Source of the DNA: JAHFUI01 sp041485905
Lineage (GTDB): Bacteria; Acidobacteriota; Vicinamibacteria; Vicinamibacterales; CAVVIG01
Assembly (NCBI GenBank): GCA_041485905.1
Contig: JBGPKK010000002.1
Location: 1 to 64,000 of the forward strand
Reading direction: 5' to 3'
DNA length: 64,000 nt
Shown piece by piece: positions 17,923-28,680 of this stretch; position 1 is the first letter of the stretch; each line of letters starts with the position of its first letter. Both the position numbers and the translations under genes were made by a program. Under the pieces are notes generated by a model. That model did no database searches and was not told the DNA's origin. It saw nothing but the letters and a program-made list of their open reading frames with translations.

Positions 17923-18918
17923 GAATGCGCTGGGGCTCGGTGACCGTGCGGGCGCGTCCGGTGCCATTCCCAGGCCGTTCTGACAATCGATTCCAGATCC
18001 GGGAACCTCGGCGTCCAGTGCAGCGCGGCCTGAGCCTTCAGCGCCGTCGCGAACAACGCGGCGGGATCGCCCGGACGCCGGGCGCCGACCGTCCGCGGCA
18101 CCTTGTGCGCCGTCACGCGCTCAACCATGTCGATGACTTCACGCACCGAATGCGGCCGGCCGGTGCCCAGGTTGAAGGCGCCGGAGGCTCCCCTTTCGAC
18201 CAGCCTCTGGAGCGCCCGCACGTGCGCATCGGCGAGATCGGACACGTGCACGTAGTCGCGCAGGCAGGTGCCGTCGGGCGTCGGGTAGTCCTCGCCAAAT
18301 ACCTCCAACGGTGGGCCGCCCATCGCAGCGGCGATGGCCCGGGGGATCAGGTGGATTTCCGGCGAATGATCTTCGCCCAGTTCACCGTCGGGGTCCGCGC
18401 CGGCCGCGTTGAAGTACCGCAGCGCAATCCATCCGAGGCCATACGCACGCTCGAAATGGACGAGCGCGCGCTCGATGGCGAGCTTGGTGTCCCCGTAGGC
18501 GCTGATGGGCCTCTGCGGATGCGTTTCCGCGATCGGCGTCTCGATTGGATCGCCGTAGATCGCGCAGGTTGACGAGAACACAAAGTGGCGCCGCTGCTCC
18601 GCCACCATCGCCTCGAGGACGCTCATGGCGCCGCCAACGTTGTTGCGGTAGTAGCGGGCCGGATCGCGGACCGATTCTCCCACGTCGAGAAACGCCGCGA
18701 AGTGCATGACCGCGGAGATGTCGTGCTGCTGCAGCGCCCTGCGCACGGCGGCCATGTCGGTGATATCGCCTTCGACCAACTCCCCGTACCGAACCGCTTC
18801 GCGGTGACCCGCCACCAGATTGTCGAAGACGACGACCCTGTGACCGGCCCGATGGAGCGCCTTGGCGGCGTGGCTGCCGATGTACCCGGCGCCGCCGGTG
18901 ACGAGGACGCCCCCCGGC

Positions 18919-18929
<11 letters not shown>
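17919..18929 (-). CDS. galE: UDP-glucose 4-epimerase
   Basis: This NAD-dependent short-chain dehydrogenase interconverts UDP-glucose and UDP-galactose. The 336 residues have GGAGYIGSH (NAD site), FSSTCAIYGDP with the catalytic Ser/Thr, SAYGDTKLAIE (YxxxK), ALRYFNAAGADPDGELGEDH and PTPDGTCLRDYVHVSDLADAH, all typical of GalE. It starts within the last 11 bases of ugd and ends with a GTGA overlap to the exporter. The three genes therefore form a unit making UDP-sugars for the glycan cluster encoded divergently. Confidence 0.96.
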
Positions 18930-20220
<1,291 letters not shown>

Positions 20221-20257
20221 TTCACAATAAGATACTGAGTCGGAAAGACTTAAACAA

Positions 20258-21418
20258 GTGCGCGTCCTGTTGGATTATCGGCCGGCGCTCCGCGAACGCA
20301 CCGGCGTCGGCGAGTATGCCTATCAACTCGCCAGAGCATTGCTGGCCGCATTCCCGCCGGGAACATCCGCCCGGCCGCTCGATCTGACGCTGTTCTCGAG
20401 CTCGTGGAAGGACCGGATCGATCCCGATCGTGATCTGGACGGGGCGCGTGTCGTTGATCGCCGCGTGCCGGTCGGCGCGCTGAATCTGGCGTGGCACAGG
20501 CTCGAGTGGCCCTCTGCGGAGATGCTCGCCAGGGGCCAATTCGACGTGGTGCACTCGCCGCATCCGCTGCTGATGCCGTCACGAACGGCCGCGCGCGTCG
20601 TGACGATTCACGATCTGTACTTCCTCACGCATCCGGACCGCACGCGGGCGGAAATTCGGCGCGACTATCCAAGCCTCGCACGCGATCATGCGCGCCGCGC
20701 GGACCAGATCATCGTTCCCTCGCGGTTCACGGCACTGGAAGTCGAGCGACGCCTGGACGTTCCCCCCGACCGGATTGCCGTGTGCCCGCATGGCAGGCCG
20801 GACTGGACGCCGCGTGCGGCAGCGCCATCAGGCGCTGGATACATACTCTTCCTCGGCACGCTCGAACCGCGCAAGAACGTCGGGGGACTTCTGGACGCGT
20901 ACGAGCGGTTATTGGATCTCTGTGGTCCGTCCAAAGCAGGAGGCCACATGCGAGTGCCGGAGCTCGTTCTTGCGGGAAAGGCCGGCGGAGATGCGCGGCC
21001 CTGGCTGGACCGCATCGCCCGGCCGCCGCTTCACGGCCTCGTGCGCCACGTCGGCTATGTGGACCCGGCTGGCCGCCGAGCGCTGTTCGAAGGCGCACGC
21101 ATGCTCATTCAGCCGTCGTTCGAGGAAGGTTTCGGATTCCCGGTGCTCGAAGCGATGACCGTCGGCGTGCCGGTCGTTGCCGCCAGCCGCGGCGCCCTTC
21201 CTGAAGTTCTCGGCGACGCGGGCCTGTTGGTCGACCCCGAGGATCCGGATGGGATGGCGTCCGCGATGGCGCGGTTGATCGGGGACGACGGGCTGGCCGC
21301 GGCGAGCGCATCCAAGGGCGTGCTGCGCTCGCGTGAATTCGATTGGCACCACACCGCGCACCGGGTGTACGAGGCGTACGCGCTGGCGATCGAACACCGG
21401 ACATGCGAATCGGCATAG
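20258..21418 (+). CDS. Glycosyltransferase family 4 (GT-B)
   Basis: This 386-residue cytosolic GT-B enzyme starts with VRVLLDYRPALRERTGVGEYAYQL (GTG start) and has VVTIHDLYFLTHPD, a middle FLGTLEPRKNVGGLLDAY and the nucleotide-sugar motif PSFEEGFGFPVLEAMTVG with the E-x7-E pair typical of GT4 retaining transferases, then GLLVDPEDPDGMA. The donor and acceptor cannot be read from sequence. It opens the rightward glycan cluster and overlaps the next transferase by 16 bases, so both are probably co-translated. Confidence 0.92.
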   Translation: MRVLLDYRPALRERTGVGEYAYQLARALLAAFPPGTSARPLDLTLFSSSWKDRIDPDRDLDGARVVDRRVPVGALNLAWHRLEWPSAEMLARGQFDVVHSPHPLLMPSRTAARVVTIHDLYFLTHPDRTRAEIRRDYPSLARDHARRADQIIVPSRFTALEVERRLDVPPDRIAVCPHGRPDWTPRAAAPSGAGYILFLGTLEPRKNVGGLLDAYERLLDLCGPSKAGGHMRVPELVLAGKAGGDARPWLDRIARPPLHGLVRHVGYVDPAGRRALFEGARMLIQPSFEEGFGFPVLEAMTVGVPVVAASRGALPEVLGDAGLLVDPEDPDGMASAMARLIGDDGLAAASASKGVLRSREFDWHHTAHRVYEAYALAIEHRTCESA

Positions 21419-22518
21419 ATGCGCGGGAGCTCTGCGGTCGCGCGACCGGCGCCGGCCGGTACCTCGGTGGACTTCTGCACGAGTGGGCGTCGGACGAAAC
21501 GACCCGCCGCCACGAGTTCGTTCTCTACTCGCCTGAACCGATCAACCCCGAGCTCGATTCGCGCCGGTTCCAGACGCGCCTCGTCACGGGGAAGGCCGGC
21601 ACATGGTGGGAGCAGGTCCGTTTGCCGAAAGTGGTATCCCCCGATCATCTCGACGTGTTCTTTGCGCCGGCGTACACGGCGCCGCTTCGTCTGCGCGTGC
21701 CGATGGTTGTCGCGATCCACGATCTGTCGTTTGTCGCGCATCCAGAATGGTTCCGAATGCGTGAAGGCGTTCGCCGCCGGCTGATGACGCGGCAATCCGC
21801 GAAGCGGGCCCGCGCCATCGTCACCATTTCCGAGTGTTCCCGCCGCGAGCTGATCGATTCCTTGAGCATCGCCGCCGACCGTGTGCACGTCATTCCGCCA
21901 GGTGTAAGCGCACCCGCGGCCGACCGGCCGGGCGATGCACACGACGCACACGGGGACCGCGTGCTGTTTGTCGGCTCGATCTTCAACAGACGCCACGTGC
22001 CGGATCTGGTTCGATCGTTCGCCCTGGTCGCGCGCCGGCATCCAGAAGCGTTTCTCGACCTCGTCGGAGACAACAGAACGTACCCGCACGAAGATCTGCA
22101 GCGCACGATTACATCGGAGGGACTCGACGGCCGCGTCCGCTGGCATCGGTACGTGTCGGACGACGAGCTTCGAGATCTGTACGCACGGGCCCGCGCCTTT
22201 GCGTTCCTGTCCGAGTACGAAGGATTGGGACTGACGCCGCTCGAAGCGCTGGCAGCGGGTGTTCCGCCGCTGCTGCTCGACACGCCGGTGGCGCACGAAA
22301 CGTGCGGCGACGCCGCGCTCTACGTGGGCATGGGCGATCTGTCCGCGACAGCGCGGGCGTTGGAGCAGATTCTGACCCACGAGCCGACTCGCGTGCGTCT
22401 GATCGCGGCGGCGCCGGCCGCGCTGGCCAAGTACAGTTGGCCGCGTGCCGCAAGAGAAACGCTGGAGCTCATTGAGAAGTCAGGTGGGTCCGGTGGGTCA
22501 GGCAGGTCTGGTGGGTAG
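21403..22518 (+). CDS. Glycosyltransferase family 4 (GT-B), repeat-encoded C-terminus
   Basis: This roughly 371-residue GT4 enzyme starts at ATG 21403 (MRIGIDARELCGRATGAGRY), 16 bases inside the preceding gene. Family signatures are VVAIHDLSFVAHPEW, ISECSRRELIDSL, VGSIFNRRHVPDLV and LSEYEGLGLTPLEALAAG. The last residues (SGGSGGSGRSGG) and the stop codon are encoded by a 9-bp repeat array, so the natural C-terminus was probably replaced or extended by the repeat. The N-terminus resembles that of the transferase at 24.9 kb. The sugar specificity is unknown. Confidence 0.92.
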   Translation: MRIGIDARELCGRATGAGRYLGGLLHEWASDETTRRHEFVLYSPEPINPELDSRRFQTRLVTGKAGTWWEQVRLPKVVSPDHLDVFFAPAYTAPLRLRVPMVVAIHDLSFVAHPEWFRMREGVRRRLMTRQSAKRARAIVTISECSRRELIDSLSIAADRVHVIPPGVSAPAADRPGDAHDAHGDRVLFVGSIFNRRHVPDLVRSFALVARRHPEAFLDLVGDNRTYPHEDLQRTITSEGLDGRVRWHRYVSDDELRDLYARARAFAFLSEYEGLGLTPLEALAAGVPPLLLDTPVAHETCGDAALYVGMGDLSATARALEQILTHEPTRVRLIAAAPAALAKYSWPRAARETLELIEKSGGSGGSGRSGG

Positions 22519-22560
22519 AGCTGCACCGGTTTGTCCGACCTACCCGGCCTACCAGACCGG
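22479..22560. repeat. Inverted array of 9-bp repeats between two glycosyltransferase genes
   Basis: The left array has CAGGTGGGT, CCGGTGGGT, CAGGCAGGT, CTGGTGGGT. After about 16 bases, the right array has CCGACCTAC, CCGGCCTAC, CAGACCGGG, complementary in style. The left array carries the stop codon of one transferase, and the right ends just before the start of the next. Confidence 0.85.
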
Positions 22561-22563
22561 GTG

Positions 22564-23385
22564 ATGCCGACCTTGCCGGACCTCTCGATCATCATCGTTT
22601 CGTTCAACGCCCGGGTGGATCTCGAGCGCTGCCTCGCATCGCTGCACCACTCGCCGCCCGCGATTTCGCACGAGATCATCGTTGTCGACAACGCGTCGGA
22701 CGACGGCAGCGCGACGGCGGCGAGAGCGTGGCCGGACCTTCGCATCATCGAAACCGGCGCCAATCTCGGGTTCGCACGTGCCACCAACGTCGGCATCCGC
22801 GTGAGCACGGGTGCCTATCTATTGCTGCTCAACAGCGACACCATCGTCCCGTTGGGTGCCATCGATGGCCTGGTTGCCGACCTGCGGAAACACGAGGACG
22901 TTGCCGTCGTCGGTCCGCGACTCGTGGATGCGAACCAGCGCGCAGAGGTTTCGTTCGGCTCGATGATCGGCCCGTTCAACGAGCTTCGGCAAAAGGTGCT
23001 CGTTCGAGGACACGAGCGCCGGATCGGAATCGTCTCGTCGCTGGTCGAAGCGCGCACGCGCCAGCCGCATTTCCCCGACTGGGTCAGCGGCGCGTGTCTG
23101 CTGGTGCGGCGGGCGGACGCGGAGGCCGTCGGGCTTCTTGACGAGCGGTACTTCATGTATGCGGAGGATGTCGATTTCTGCGCCGCTATTCGCGCCCGCG
23201 GCCGCCGCATCAGGTTTACGCCCGACGTGACGGTCGTCCACCGCCGCGGACGCTCCGCCGCGACAGCGCGCCAGACGACCGATACCGCGTACCGGCGAAG
23301 CCAGTTGGCGTTTTACGAGAAACACCACCCGCGCTGGGTCCCGTTCCTGCGTTTGTATTTGCGTCTCCGCGGCATCGCCTCGTAA
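22564..23385 (+). CDS. Glycosyltransferase family 2 (rhamnosyltransferase-like)
   Basis: This roughly 273-residue GT-A enzyme begins with LPDLSIIIVSFNARVDLERCL and has EIIVVDNASDDGS, GANLGFARATNVGI, the DxD-like LLLLNSDTIVP, and WVSGACLLVRRADAEAVGLLDERYFMYAEDVDFC, the ED acid motif of this branch. It ends with a short amphipathic segment (HHPRWVPFLRLYLRLRG), suggesting membrane association. ATG 22564 is preferred. GTG 22561 is adjacent, and an upstream start would be read from the repeat array. It is likely part of the same oligosaccharide assembly line as its neighbours. Confidence 0.92.
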   Translation: MPTLPDLSIIIVSFNARVDLERCLASLHHSPPAISHEIIVVDNASDDGSATAARAWPDLRIIETGANLGFARATNVGIRVSTGAYLLLLNSDTIVPLGAIDGLVADLRKHEDVAVVGPRLVDANQRAEVSFGSMIGPFNELRQKVLVRGHERRIGIVSSLVEARTRQPHFPDWVSGACLLVRRADAEAVGLLDERYFMYAEDVDFCAAIRARGRRIRFTPDVTVVHRRGRSAATARQTTDTAYRRSQLAFYEKHHPRWVPFLRLYLRLRGIAS

Positions 23386-23454
23386 GATCGACTTCCCCCC
23401 AGGCGTCCGCCAGCCCGATGTGCACGTTCCAGAGGGCTGCGGGAAGGTATTCAC

Positions 23455-24834
23455 ATGGCCGCGACCGACGAGACGACGTTCAGTTGGGTGTGTCCGGCCT
23501 GTGGACGCCTCGTACCGCGCAAGCTGCGTGAGTGCCGATGCGGACACGTGCAGGGTGCCGCGACCACCCAGCTCGGAGAGCGCGGGTCGACGGAGCCGAT
23601 CGCCGAATCCCACCGTTCGTCTGGAATCGGATTGATCGCAGCCCTGCTTGTCGTGGCCGTGGGGCTGTTCTGGATGAACACGCGCCGCACGCCCGAACAC
23701 GCAGCGCCGTCAGCGGTCAGGCCGGAACGCGTTTCCCCACCACCGATTGCGCCGATTTCGCCGATCGCGGCGCCGAAGATACCACCGCCTCCTGTCGCGG
23801 TCGGGCCGTCGCCGCTCCAACCGACGACGAACGGCGTCGCGCCACTGCAAGCCACCGAGAATCTGTCGATCGAAGAAGTCGTCGGCCGTGCGATGCCGTC
23901 GGTTGTGCTCATCGAAACGGCCACCGCACGTGGCAGCGGCTTCTTCGTGAAGCCGGACACCATCATCACCAACGCGCACGTCGTCGGCGCCGAATCATCG
24001 GTGACGATCCATCGCGGCAACGGGGACAGGACGTCGGCGCGCGTCGAGCGGGTGTCGCAGGAATTCGACCTGGCGGTGCTGAAGACCTCCATCCCATTCG
24101 ACAACCAGCGCGTGGTTGCGCTCGGATCGGTCTCGGGGCTCCGCGCGGGTCAGGAGGTCATCGCCATCGGATCGCCGCTCGGCGTGCTCCAGAACAGCGT
24201 CACGCGCGGCATCGTGAGCAGCATTCGACAGCTCGGCGCCGTCACCGTCGTGCAGACCGACGCCGCCATCAATCCGGGCAACAGCGGCGGGCCACTGCTC
24301 GATCGCCATGGCGATGTCATCGGCATCACGACGATGGGCGTGAAAGCCGCTCAAGGGTTGTCGTTTGCGGTCGCCGCCGATCACGCTCGCCAACTGCTCG
24401 ACGGTCAGCGCTCGGATCCGGCGACCAACGCGACGCCGCTCTCGAGCCTCAACACCACGCTTCAGGGGACGGCGGCCTCCTCCGGCTCCGAGGATCTCCG
24501 TCAGAAGGGAGCGTCCGTCTACGAGGAGACGCTCGCGAAGCTCGCGCGCCGCGCCGACGGCCTCGACGATTACTGGCGCCGGTTCAAGGCGTCGTGTTAC
24601 CAAGGAAAAATCGTGGGGACGTTCGAGCACGAGTGGTTCGCGATCTGGAATCCCCGAGCTATGCCTGGCGCCGTCCCGCAGTGGTGCGCCGAGACGTTCG
24701 CCGACGTCAAGCGCAATGCCGAGCAGATCCACGACGAAGTGTTGACGGCGGAGGAAGCCGCACGACAGGCCGGCGTCTACCCTGGCGCGCGGCGTGACGC
24801 GCGCCGCCGGCACCGCCTCGAGGCCCTGGATTGA
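23455..24834 (+). CDS. Membrane-anchored trypsin-like (DegP/HtrA-type) serine protease with N-terminal zinc ribbon
   Basis: The order in 459 residues is a Cys4-like ribbon (CPACGRLVPRKLRECRCG, 13-30), one membrane helix (about 57-75), a Pro-rich stalk (about 85-130), a chymotrypsin-fold protease (about 138-300) and an unfamiliar C-terminal region with three Cys. The triad is H175 (TNAHVV), D205 (FDLAVL) and S277 (GNSGGP). No PDZ domain follows, unlike DegP or DegS. The topology implies a cytosolic ribbon and a periplasmic protease. It sits between glycosyltransferase genes, with a 69-base gap upstream. A role in envelope quality control or glycan-machinery processing is only inferred. Confidence 0.88.
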   Translation: MAATDETTFSWVCPACGRLVPRKLRECRCGHVQGAATTQLGERGSTEPIAESHRSSGIGLIAALLVVAVGLFWMNTRRTPEHAAPSAVRPERVSPPPIAPISPIAAPKIPPPPVAVGPSPLQPTTNGVAPLQATENLSIEEVVGRAMPSVVLIETATARGSGFFVKPDTIITNAHVVGAESSVTIHRGNGDRTSARVERVSQEFDLAVLKTSIPFDNQRVVALGSVSGLRAGQEVIAIGSPLGVLQNSVTRGIVSSIRQLGAVTVVQTDAAINPGNSGGPLLDRHGDVIGITTMGVKAAQGLSFAVAADHARQLLDGQRSDPATNATPLSSLNTTLQGTAASSGSEDLRQKGASVYEETLAKLARRADGLDDYWRRFKASCYQGKIVGTFEHEWFAIWNPRAMPGAVPQWCAETFADVKRNAEQIHDEVLTAEEAARQAGVYPGARRDARRRHRLEALD

Positions 24835-24841
24835 TGATGGC

Positions 24842-24880
24842 AGGTCGGGTAGGTCGGGTAGGTCGGGTAGGTCGGGTAGG
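24842..24880. repeat. Perfect 9-bp tandem repeat before a glycosyltransferase gene
   Basis: Four exact copies of AGGTCGGGT are followed by a partial copy. They sit in the 58-base gap between the protease stop and the next GTG start. No inverted partner is present. The unit is close to the units at 22479-22518 and 33511-33540. Confidence 0.9.
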
Positions 24881-24892
24881 TATGATGAGCAC

Positions 24893-26029
24893 GTGCGCAT
24901 CGGCATAGACGCCCGGAAGCTGCGCGATTTCGGCATCGGCACCTACATTCGGAATCTGCTCCGGCAGCTCGCGCGGCTGGATCACGACACGGAGTTCGTC
25001 CTCCTCTGCCGGCCACAGGATCGGCAGAGCCTGACATCGCTCGGCGAGAACTTCCGAACGGTCCCCGAAACGGCGCCCAATTATTCGCTCGCCGAGCAAA
25101 TCCATGTACCGTGGACCCTCAGGCGCGAAGGCGTCACGCTGTTTCACGCCCCGCATTACGTCCTGCCGCCGCTCGTGCGGTGCCGGTCGGTCGTGACGAT
25201 CCACGACTGCATTCATCTGATGTTCCCGCAGTACCTACCGAACCGGTTCGCGCTTGCATATGCGCGAACGTCGATCACGATGGCGGCGAGGCGGGCCAAT
25301 CGCGTGCTGACCGTCTCCGAGAGCTCGAAACGCGACATCCTGCGCTTCGTCGACGTGCCAGCCGACAGGATCGACGTCATCTACAACGCGTACGACGAAC
25401 GGTTCGGCGTGGAGCCGCGCGAAGAGGACGTGGTCCGCGTCAGAGAGCGCTACCAGCTCCACGACGAGTTCGTGTTGTACGCCGGCAATGTGAAACCGCA
25501 CAAGAATCTCGCGCGCCTGATCGAGGCCTTCCACCTCGTGCGCAGCCGCGGCCTCGACCACCTGAAGCTCGTGCTCATCGGCGACGAGATTTCCAGGTAC
25601 GCCGCGCTCCGCCGGGCCGTGCACCGTTATCAGCTGCACAAGTACGTGCGGTTTCTCGGCTATCTGCCGGAGGAAACGCTCGCGGTGATGTACAGGCTCG
25701 CTGGCGTATTCGTGTTTCCGTCGCTCTACGAGGGATTCGGCCTTCCGCCCCTGGAAGCGATGGCCAGCGGCACACCGGTCGTGACGTCGAATGTGTCGTC
25801 GCTGCCAGAAGTGGCCGGCGACGCCGCGCTGCTCGTGGATCCGTACGATCCGAGCGCAATCGCGGACGGGATCTACAAGGTGCTTACCGACGAGACACTC
25901 CGCCGCGACCTCCGGCAGAAGGGCCTCGCACGGGCACGGCAGTTCTCCTGGGAAGATTCGGTACGGCGCGTTCGGGAAATCTACGGTGAAGTCGCGAACG
26001 AACCGACACGCGAGAAGTCTCATGTCTGA
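24893..26029 (+). CDS. Glycosyltransferase family 4 (GT-B)
   Basis: This roughly 378-residue GT4 enzyme starts at GTG 24893 ([19 protein letters not shown]). The longer frame upstream only reads through the 9-bp repeat. Motifs are [50 protein letters not shown] and [20 protein letters not shown], with VLTDE and [14 protein letters not shown] near the end. It resembles mannosyl/galactosyl transferases of capsule loci, but specificity cannot be assigned. The stop codon lies inside a heptamer array, and the next transferase starts at the other end of that array. Confidence 0.92.
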   Translation: MRIGIDARKLRDFGIGTYIRNLLRQLARLDHDTEFVLLCRPQDRQSLTSLGENFRTVPETAPNYSLAEQIHVPWTLRREGVTLFHAPHYVLPPLVRCRSVVTIHDCIHLMFPQYLPNRFALAYARTSITMAARRANRVLTVSESSKRDILRFVDVPADRIDVIYNAYDERFGVEPREEDVVRVRERYQLHDEFVLYAGNVKPHKNLARLIEAFHLVRSRGLDHLKLVLIGDEISRYAALRRAVHRYQLHKYVRFLGYLPEETLAVMYRLAGVFVFPSLYEGFGLPPLEAMASGTPVVTSNVSSLPEVAGDAALLVDPYDPSAIADGIYKVLTDETLRRDLRQKGLARARQFSWEDSVRRVREIYGEVANEPTREKSHV

Positions 26030-26089
26030 AGTCGCAAGTCTCAAACGTGTTCAGACTTCAGACCTCACGCTTGAGACTTGTGTCAGATG
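26013..26089. repeat. Inverted array of 7-bp repeats between two glycosyltransferase genes
   Basis: The left array has GAAGTCT, CATGTCT, GAAGTCG, CAAGTCT, CAAACGT. The right has CAGACTT, CAGACCT, CACGCTT, GAGACTT, GTGTCAG, complementary in style. The upstream gene's TGA is in the left array, and the downstream ATG (26087) is at the right edge. Confidence 0.85.
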
Positions 26090-27211
26090 CCAAGAGTAGC
26101 GATCGTCCACGACTGGCTGACCGGGATGCGCGGCGGCGAAAAGGTGCTCGAAGCGCTGTGCGAGCGATACCCGCACGCCGAGTTGTTCACCTTGCTCCAC
26201 GTTCGCGGATCGGTATCGCCGATCATCGAGCGGGCACCCATCCATCGCTCGCTCCTGCAGCATCTGCCCGGAGTTGCACGCTATTACCGCCGGTGTCTGC
26301 CGCTGTTTCCCGCGCTGGTGGAACACTTCGACCTCGAACGCTTCGATCTGGTCATCAGCAGCAGCCACTGCGTGGTGAAGTCCGTCATCGTCGGCCCCAA
26401 GACGATGCACATCTGCTATTGCCACACGCCGATGCGCTACGCCTGGGATCAGTTTGACGCGTACTTCGGCCCGGAGCGCGTGGGGTCGGTGGCCAGCCAG
26501 CTGGCGCGCCCGGTGATGGCGGCGCTCGCCCGGTGGGATCGCGCGACCTCGGGACGCGCACACCGCTATGTCACGAACTCACAACATGTTGCGCGGAGGA
26601 TCCGCCGATATTATAATCGCGAGGCCAGCGTGGTATATCCGCCCGTCGATATCGATTTCTTCAAGCCAGACGCGTCGGTTCCAGTCACAGGGGGTTGCCT
26701 GATCGTGTCTGCGCTCGTCCCCTACAAGCGGGTCGAGGTCGCTATCGACGCGTGCCGCCTTGCCAGTGTGCCCCTCACCATTGTCGGAAACGGTCCGGAC
26801 CGCCCAAGACTGGAGCGCTTCGCGACCGAGTCGCGGGCGAACGCGACGTTTCTCGGCCGGCTTCCCGACGAAGAAGTCCGCACTCAGTACCACCGCGCAT
26901 CGCTCGTGCTGATGCCGGGCGAGGAAGACTTCGGCATCGTTCCGGTCGAGGCGCAGGCGTGCGGCCGCCCGGTGGTCGCGCTGAACCGGGGCGGCGCGTC
27001 CGAGACCATCGTGCCTGATGAGACCGGCGTCCTCGTCGACGAGCCGACGCCGCGCGCGTTCGCGGATGCCATTCGATATGCGCTGACCCGCCGGTTCGAC
27101 TCGGAGCGGATCCGACAGCATGCCGAGCGGTTTGGCCGCCGCCGTTTCGGAGACGAGATCGAAGCGATCGTGGACGACACGATGCGCGCGGGAGCGAATC
27201 GGGCATGGTGA
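26087..27211 (+). CDS. Glycosyltransferase family 4 (WbaZ/mannosyltransferase-like)
   Basis: This roughly 374-residue GT4 enzyme starts MPRVAIVHDWLTGMRGGEKV, with ICYCHTPMRYAWDQFDAYFG, a TNSQHVARRIRRYY helix, SALVPYKRVEVAIDAC and LVLMPGEEDFGIVPVEAQACG, the E-x7-E donor site. The CHTPMRYAWD block is typical of mannosyltransferases in O-antigen and exopolysaccharide loci, so a GDP-mannose donor is a reasonable but unproven guess. ATG 26087 is chosen over a start three codons upstream because the family begins at MPRVAIVHDW. It overlaps the sugar-phosphate transferase gene by seven bases. Confidence 0.92.
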   Translation: MPRVAIVHDWLTGMRGGEKVLEALCERYPHAELFTLLHVRGSVSPIIERAPIHRSLLQHLPGVARYYRRCLPLFPALVEHFDLERFDLVISSSHCVVKSVIVGPKTMHICYCHTPMRYAWDQFDAYFGPERVGSVASQLARPVMAALARWDRATSGRAHRYVTNSQHVARRIRRYYNREASVVYPPVDIDFFKPDASVPVTGGCLIVSALVPYKRVEVAIDACRLASVPLTIVGNGPDRPRLERFATESRANATFLGRLPDEEVRTQYHRASLVLMPGEEDFGIVPVEAQACGRPVVALNRGGASETIVPDETGVLVDEPTPRAFADAIRYALTRRFDSERIRQHAERFGRRRFGDEIEAIVDDTMRAGANRAW

Positions 27212-28644
27212 GACGGCATAATCGTCTGCTGATCGCCTTCCATGTCATCTCCGACTCCAGTCTCGGCCTCATGGCCTTCCTCCTCGCGTACCTGCTGCGG
27301 TTCCAAACGGGGCTGATTCCGATCACCAAGGGTATCCCGCCGCTGCGCCAGTACATCAACCTGATGCCCTTGGTCGCGATTCTGGTGCCGCTGGCGTTTC
27401 AGCTCCAGGGTCTCTATCGCCTGCGACGCGGCCGCTCGCGCGTGGACGATTTCTTCGCCGTCTTCGTCGGCAGCATCCTCGCCGTCGTCTTCGGCGTTGT
27501 CGCGACCCTCTACGTTCAGACCTATTTCGCCGACGCCGCCGCCAGAGATCGTGGCGCGTACGAAGTGTCCCAGTTCGTATGGGCCATCTTCATCGTCGTC
27601 AACACCGGTCTGGCGTACGGATCGCGCGAGCTTGTACGCGACATGCTCGAGCGCCGCTGGCGCGCGGGCATCGGCCTCAAACGGATTCTGATCGCGGGCT
27701 CGGGCGAGCTGGGCCGTCTGGTCGCCGACAAGATCCTCGAGCATCGCGAGCTCGGTTACCAGATTGTCGGCTTCGTCGACGACCGTGCGGCCGGGGACCA
27801 CCTCGGGTACCGCGGCCTGCCGCTCCTCGGCACGATCGAAGACGCCGTCGAGGTCGCGCACCGAGAGGCCATCGATCATCTCTATGTCGCGCTGCCGCCG
27901 GACCAGCATCTTCGGATGATCGAGCTCATCGAGAACACCAGCCGCGAGGTGCTCGACGTGAAGGTCGTCCCCGATCTGCTGCAGGTGATCGCGTTGCGCG
28001 CCAGACTCGAGGATCTCGACGGCCTGCCGGTCATCAACGTGAACGACGGTCCGCTGCAGGGCTTCAACAGCGTCGTCAAGCGCACGATCGACATCGCCAT
28101 CTCGTCGGCCGCGCTGGCGGTCCTTGCCCTGCCGTTGGGCATCATCGCGCTCGTGGTCAGATTCACCTCGCCCGGCCCGGTCTTTTACCGGCAGGAGCGC
28201 ATGGGACTGGACGGCAAGCCCTTCACCATCGTGAAGTTCCGATCGATGTACGACGATGCGGAGAGGGATACCGGGCCGGTGTGGGCGCAGCACAACGACC
28301 CGCGCGTCACGACGCTCGGCCGCTTCCTGCGCCGGTCCAATCTCGACGAGCTGCCGCAGCTCTGGAACGTGCTGACGGGCGACATGTCCATCGTCGGTCC
28401 GCGACCCGAACGCCCGCACTTCGTGAAGCAGTTCAAGCACCGCATCCCGCAATACATGCTGCGGCACAAGGTGAAGGCAGGGCTGACCGGGTGGGCGCAG
28501 GTGAACGGCTGGCGCGGAAACACCCCGCTCGAGAAGCGTATCGAGTACGATCTTTACTACATCGAGAACTGGTCGGTGCGCCTGGACCTGAAGATCATGT
28601 GGCTCACCGTCATCAAAGGCTTCTTCCACAAGCACGCCTACTAA
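27205..28644 (+). CDS. Polyprenyl-phosphate sugar-1-phosphate transferase (WcaJ/WbaP-like, initiating)
   Basis: This initiating enzyme moves a sugar phosphate from a UDP-sugar to undecaprenyl phosphate. The 479 residues have an N-terminal set of membrane helices (about 10-135), a CoA-binding-like Rossmann segment (ILIAGSGELGRLVADKIL), then a reentrant helix and the catalytic bacterial transferase domain: SSAALAVLALPLGIIALVV, GPVFYRQERMGLDGKPF, VKFRSMYDDAE, FLRRSNLDELPQLWNVL, GDMSIVGPRPE and GLTGWAQVNGWRG. It fits as the first step of repeat-unit assembly on the membrane, with the five transferases adding later sugars. No flippase, polymerase or export channel gene is seen in the window. Confidence 0.95.
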   Translation: MVRRHNRLLIAFHVISDSSLGLMAFLLAYLLRFQTGLIPITKGIPPLRQYINLMPLVAILVPLAFQLQGLYRLRRGRSRVDDFFAVFVGSILAVVFGVVATLYVQTYFADAAARDRGAYEVSQFVWAIFIVVNTGLAYGSRELVRDMLERRWRAGIGLKRILIAGSGELGRLVADKILEHRELGYQIVGFVDDRAAGDHLGYRGLPLLGTIEDAVEVAHREAIDHLYVALPPDQHLRMIELIENTSREVLDVKVVPDLLQVIALRARLEDLDGLPVINVNDGPLQGFNSVVKRTIDIAISSAALAVLALPLGIIALVVRFTSPGPVFYRQERMGLDGKPFTIVKFRSMYDDAERDTGPVWAQHNDPRVTTLGRFLRRSNLDELPQLWNVLTGDMSIVGPRPERPHFVKQFKHRIPQYMLRHKVKAGLTGWAQVNGWRGNTPLEKRIEYDLYYIENWSVRLDLKIMWLTVIKGFFHKHAY

Positions 28645-28680
28645 CGTAGTCGGCAGCCATCAGTCGCGGTCAAGCCATCC

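Noticed and set aside
24842..24880. Possible CRISPR array
   Set aside because: The repeats are 9 bases long and contiguous, with no spacers and no cas genes anywhere in the window.
26884..28635. Long minus-strand open frame opposite the sugar-phosphate transferase
   Set aside because: The plus strand carries clear GT4 and sugar-phosphate transferase motifs. The antisense frame is low-complexity and has no family pattern.
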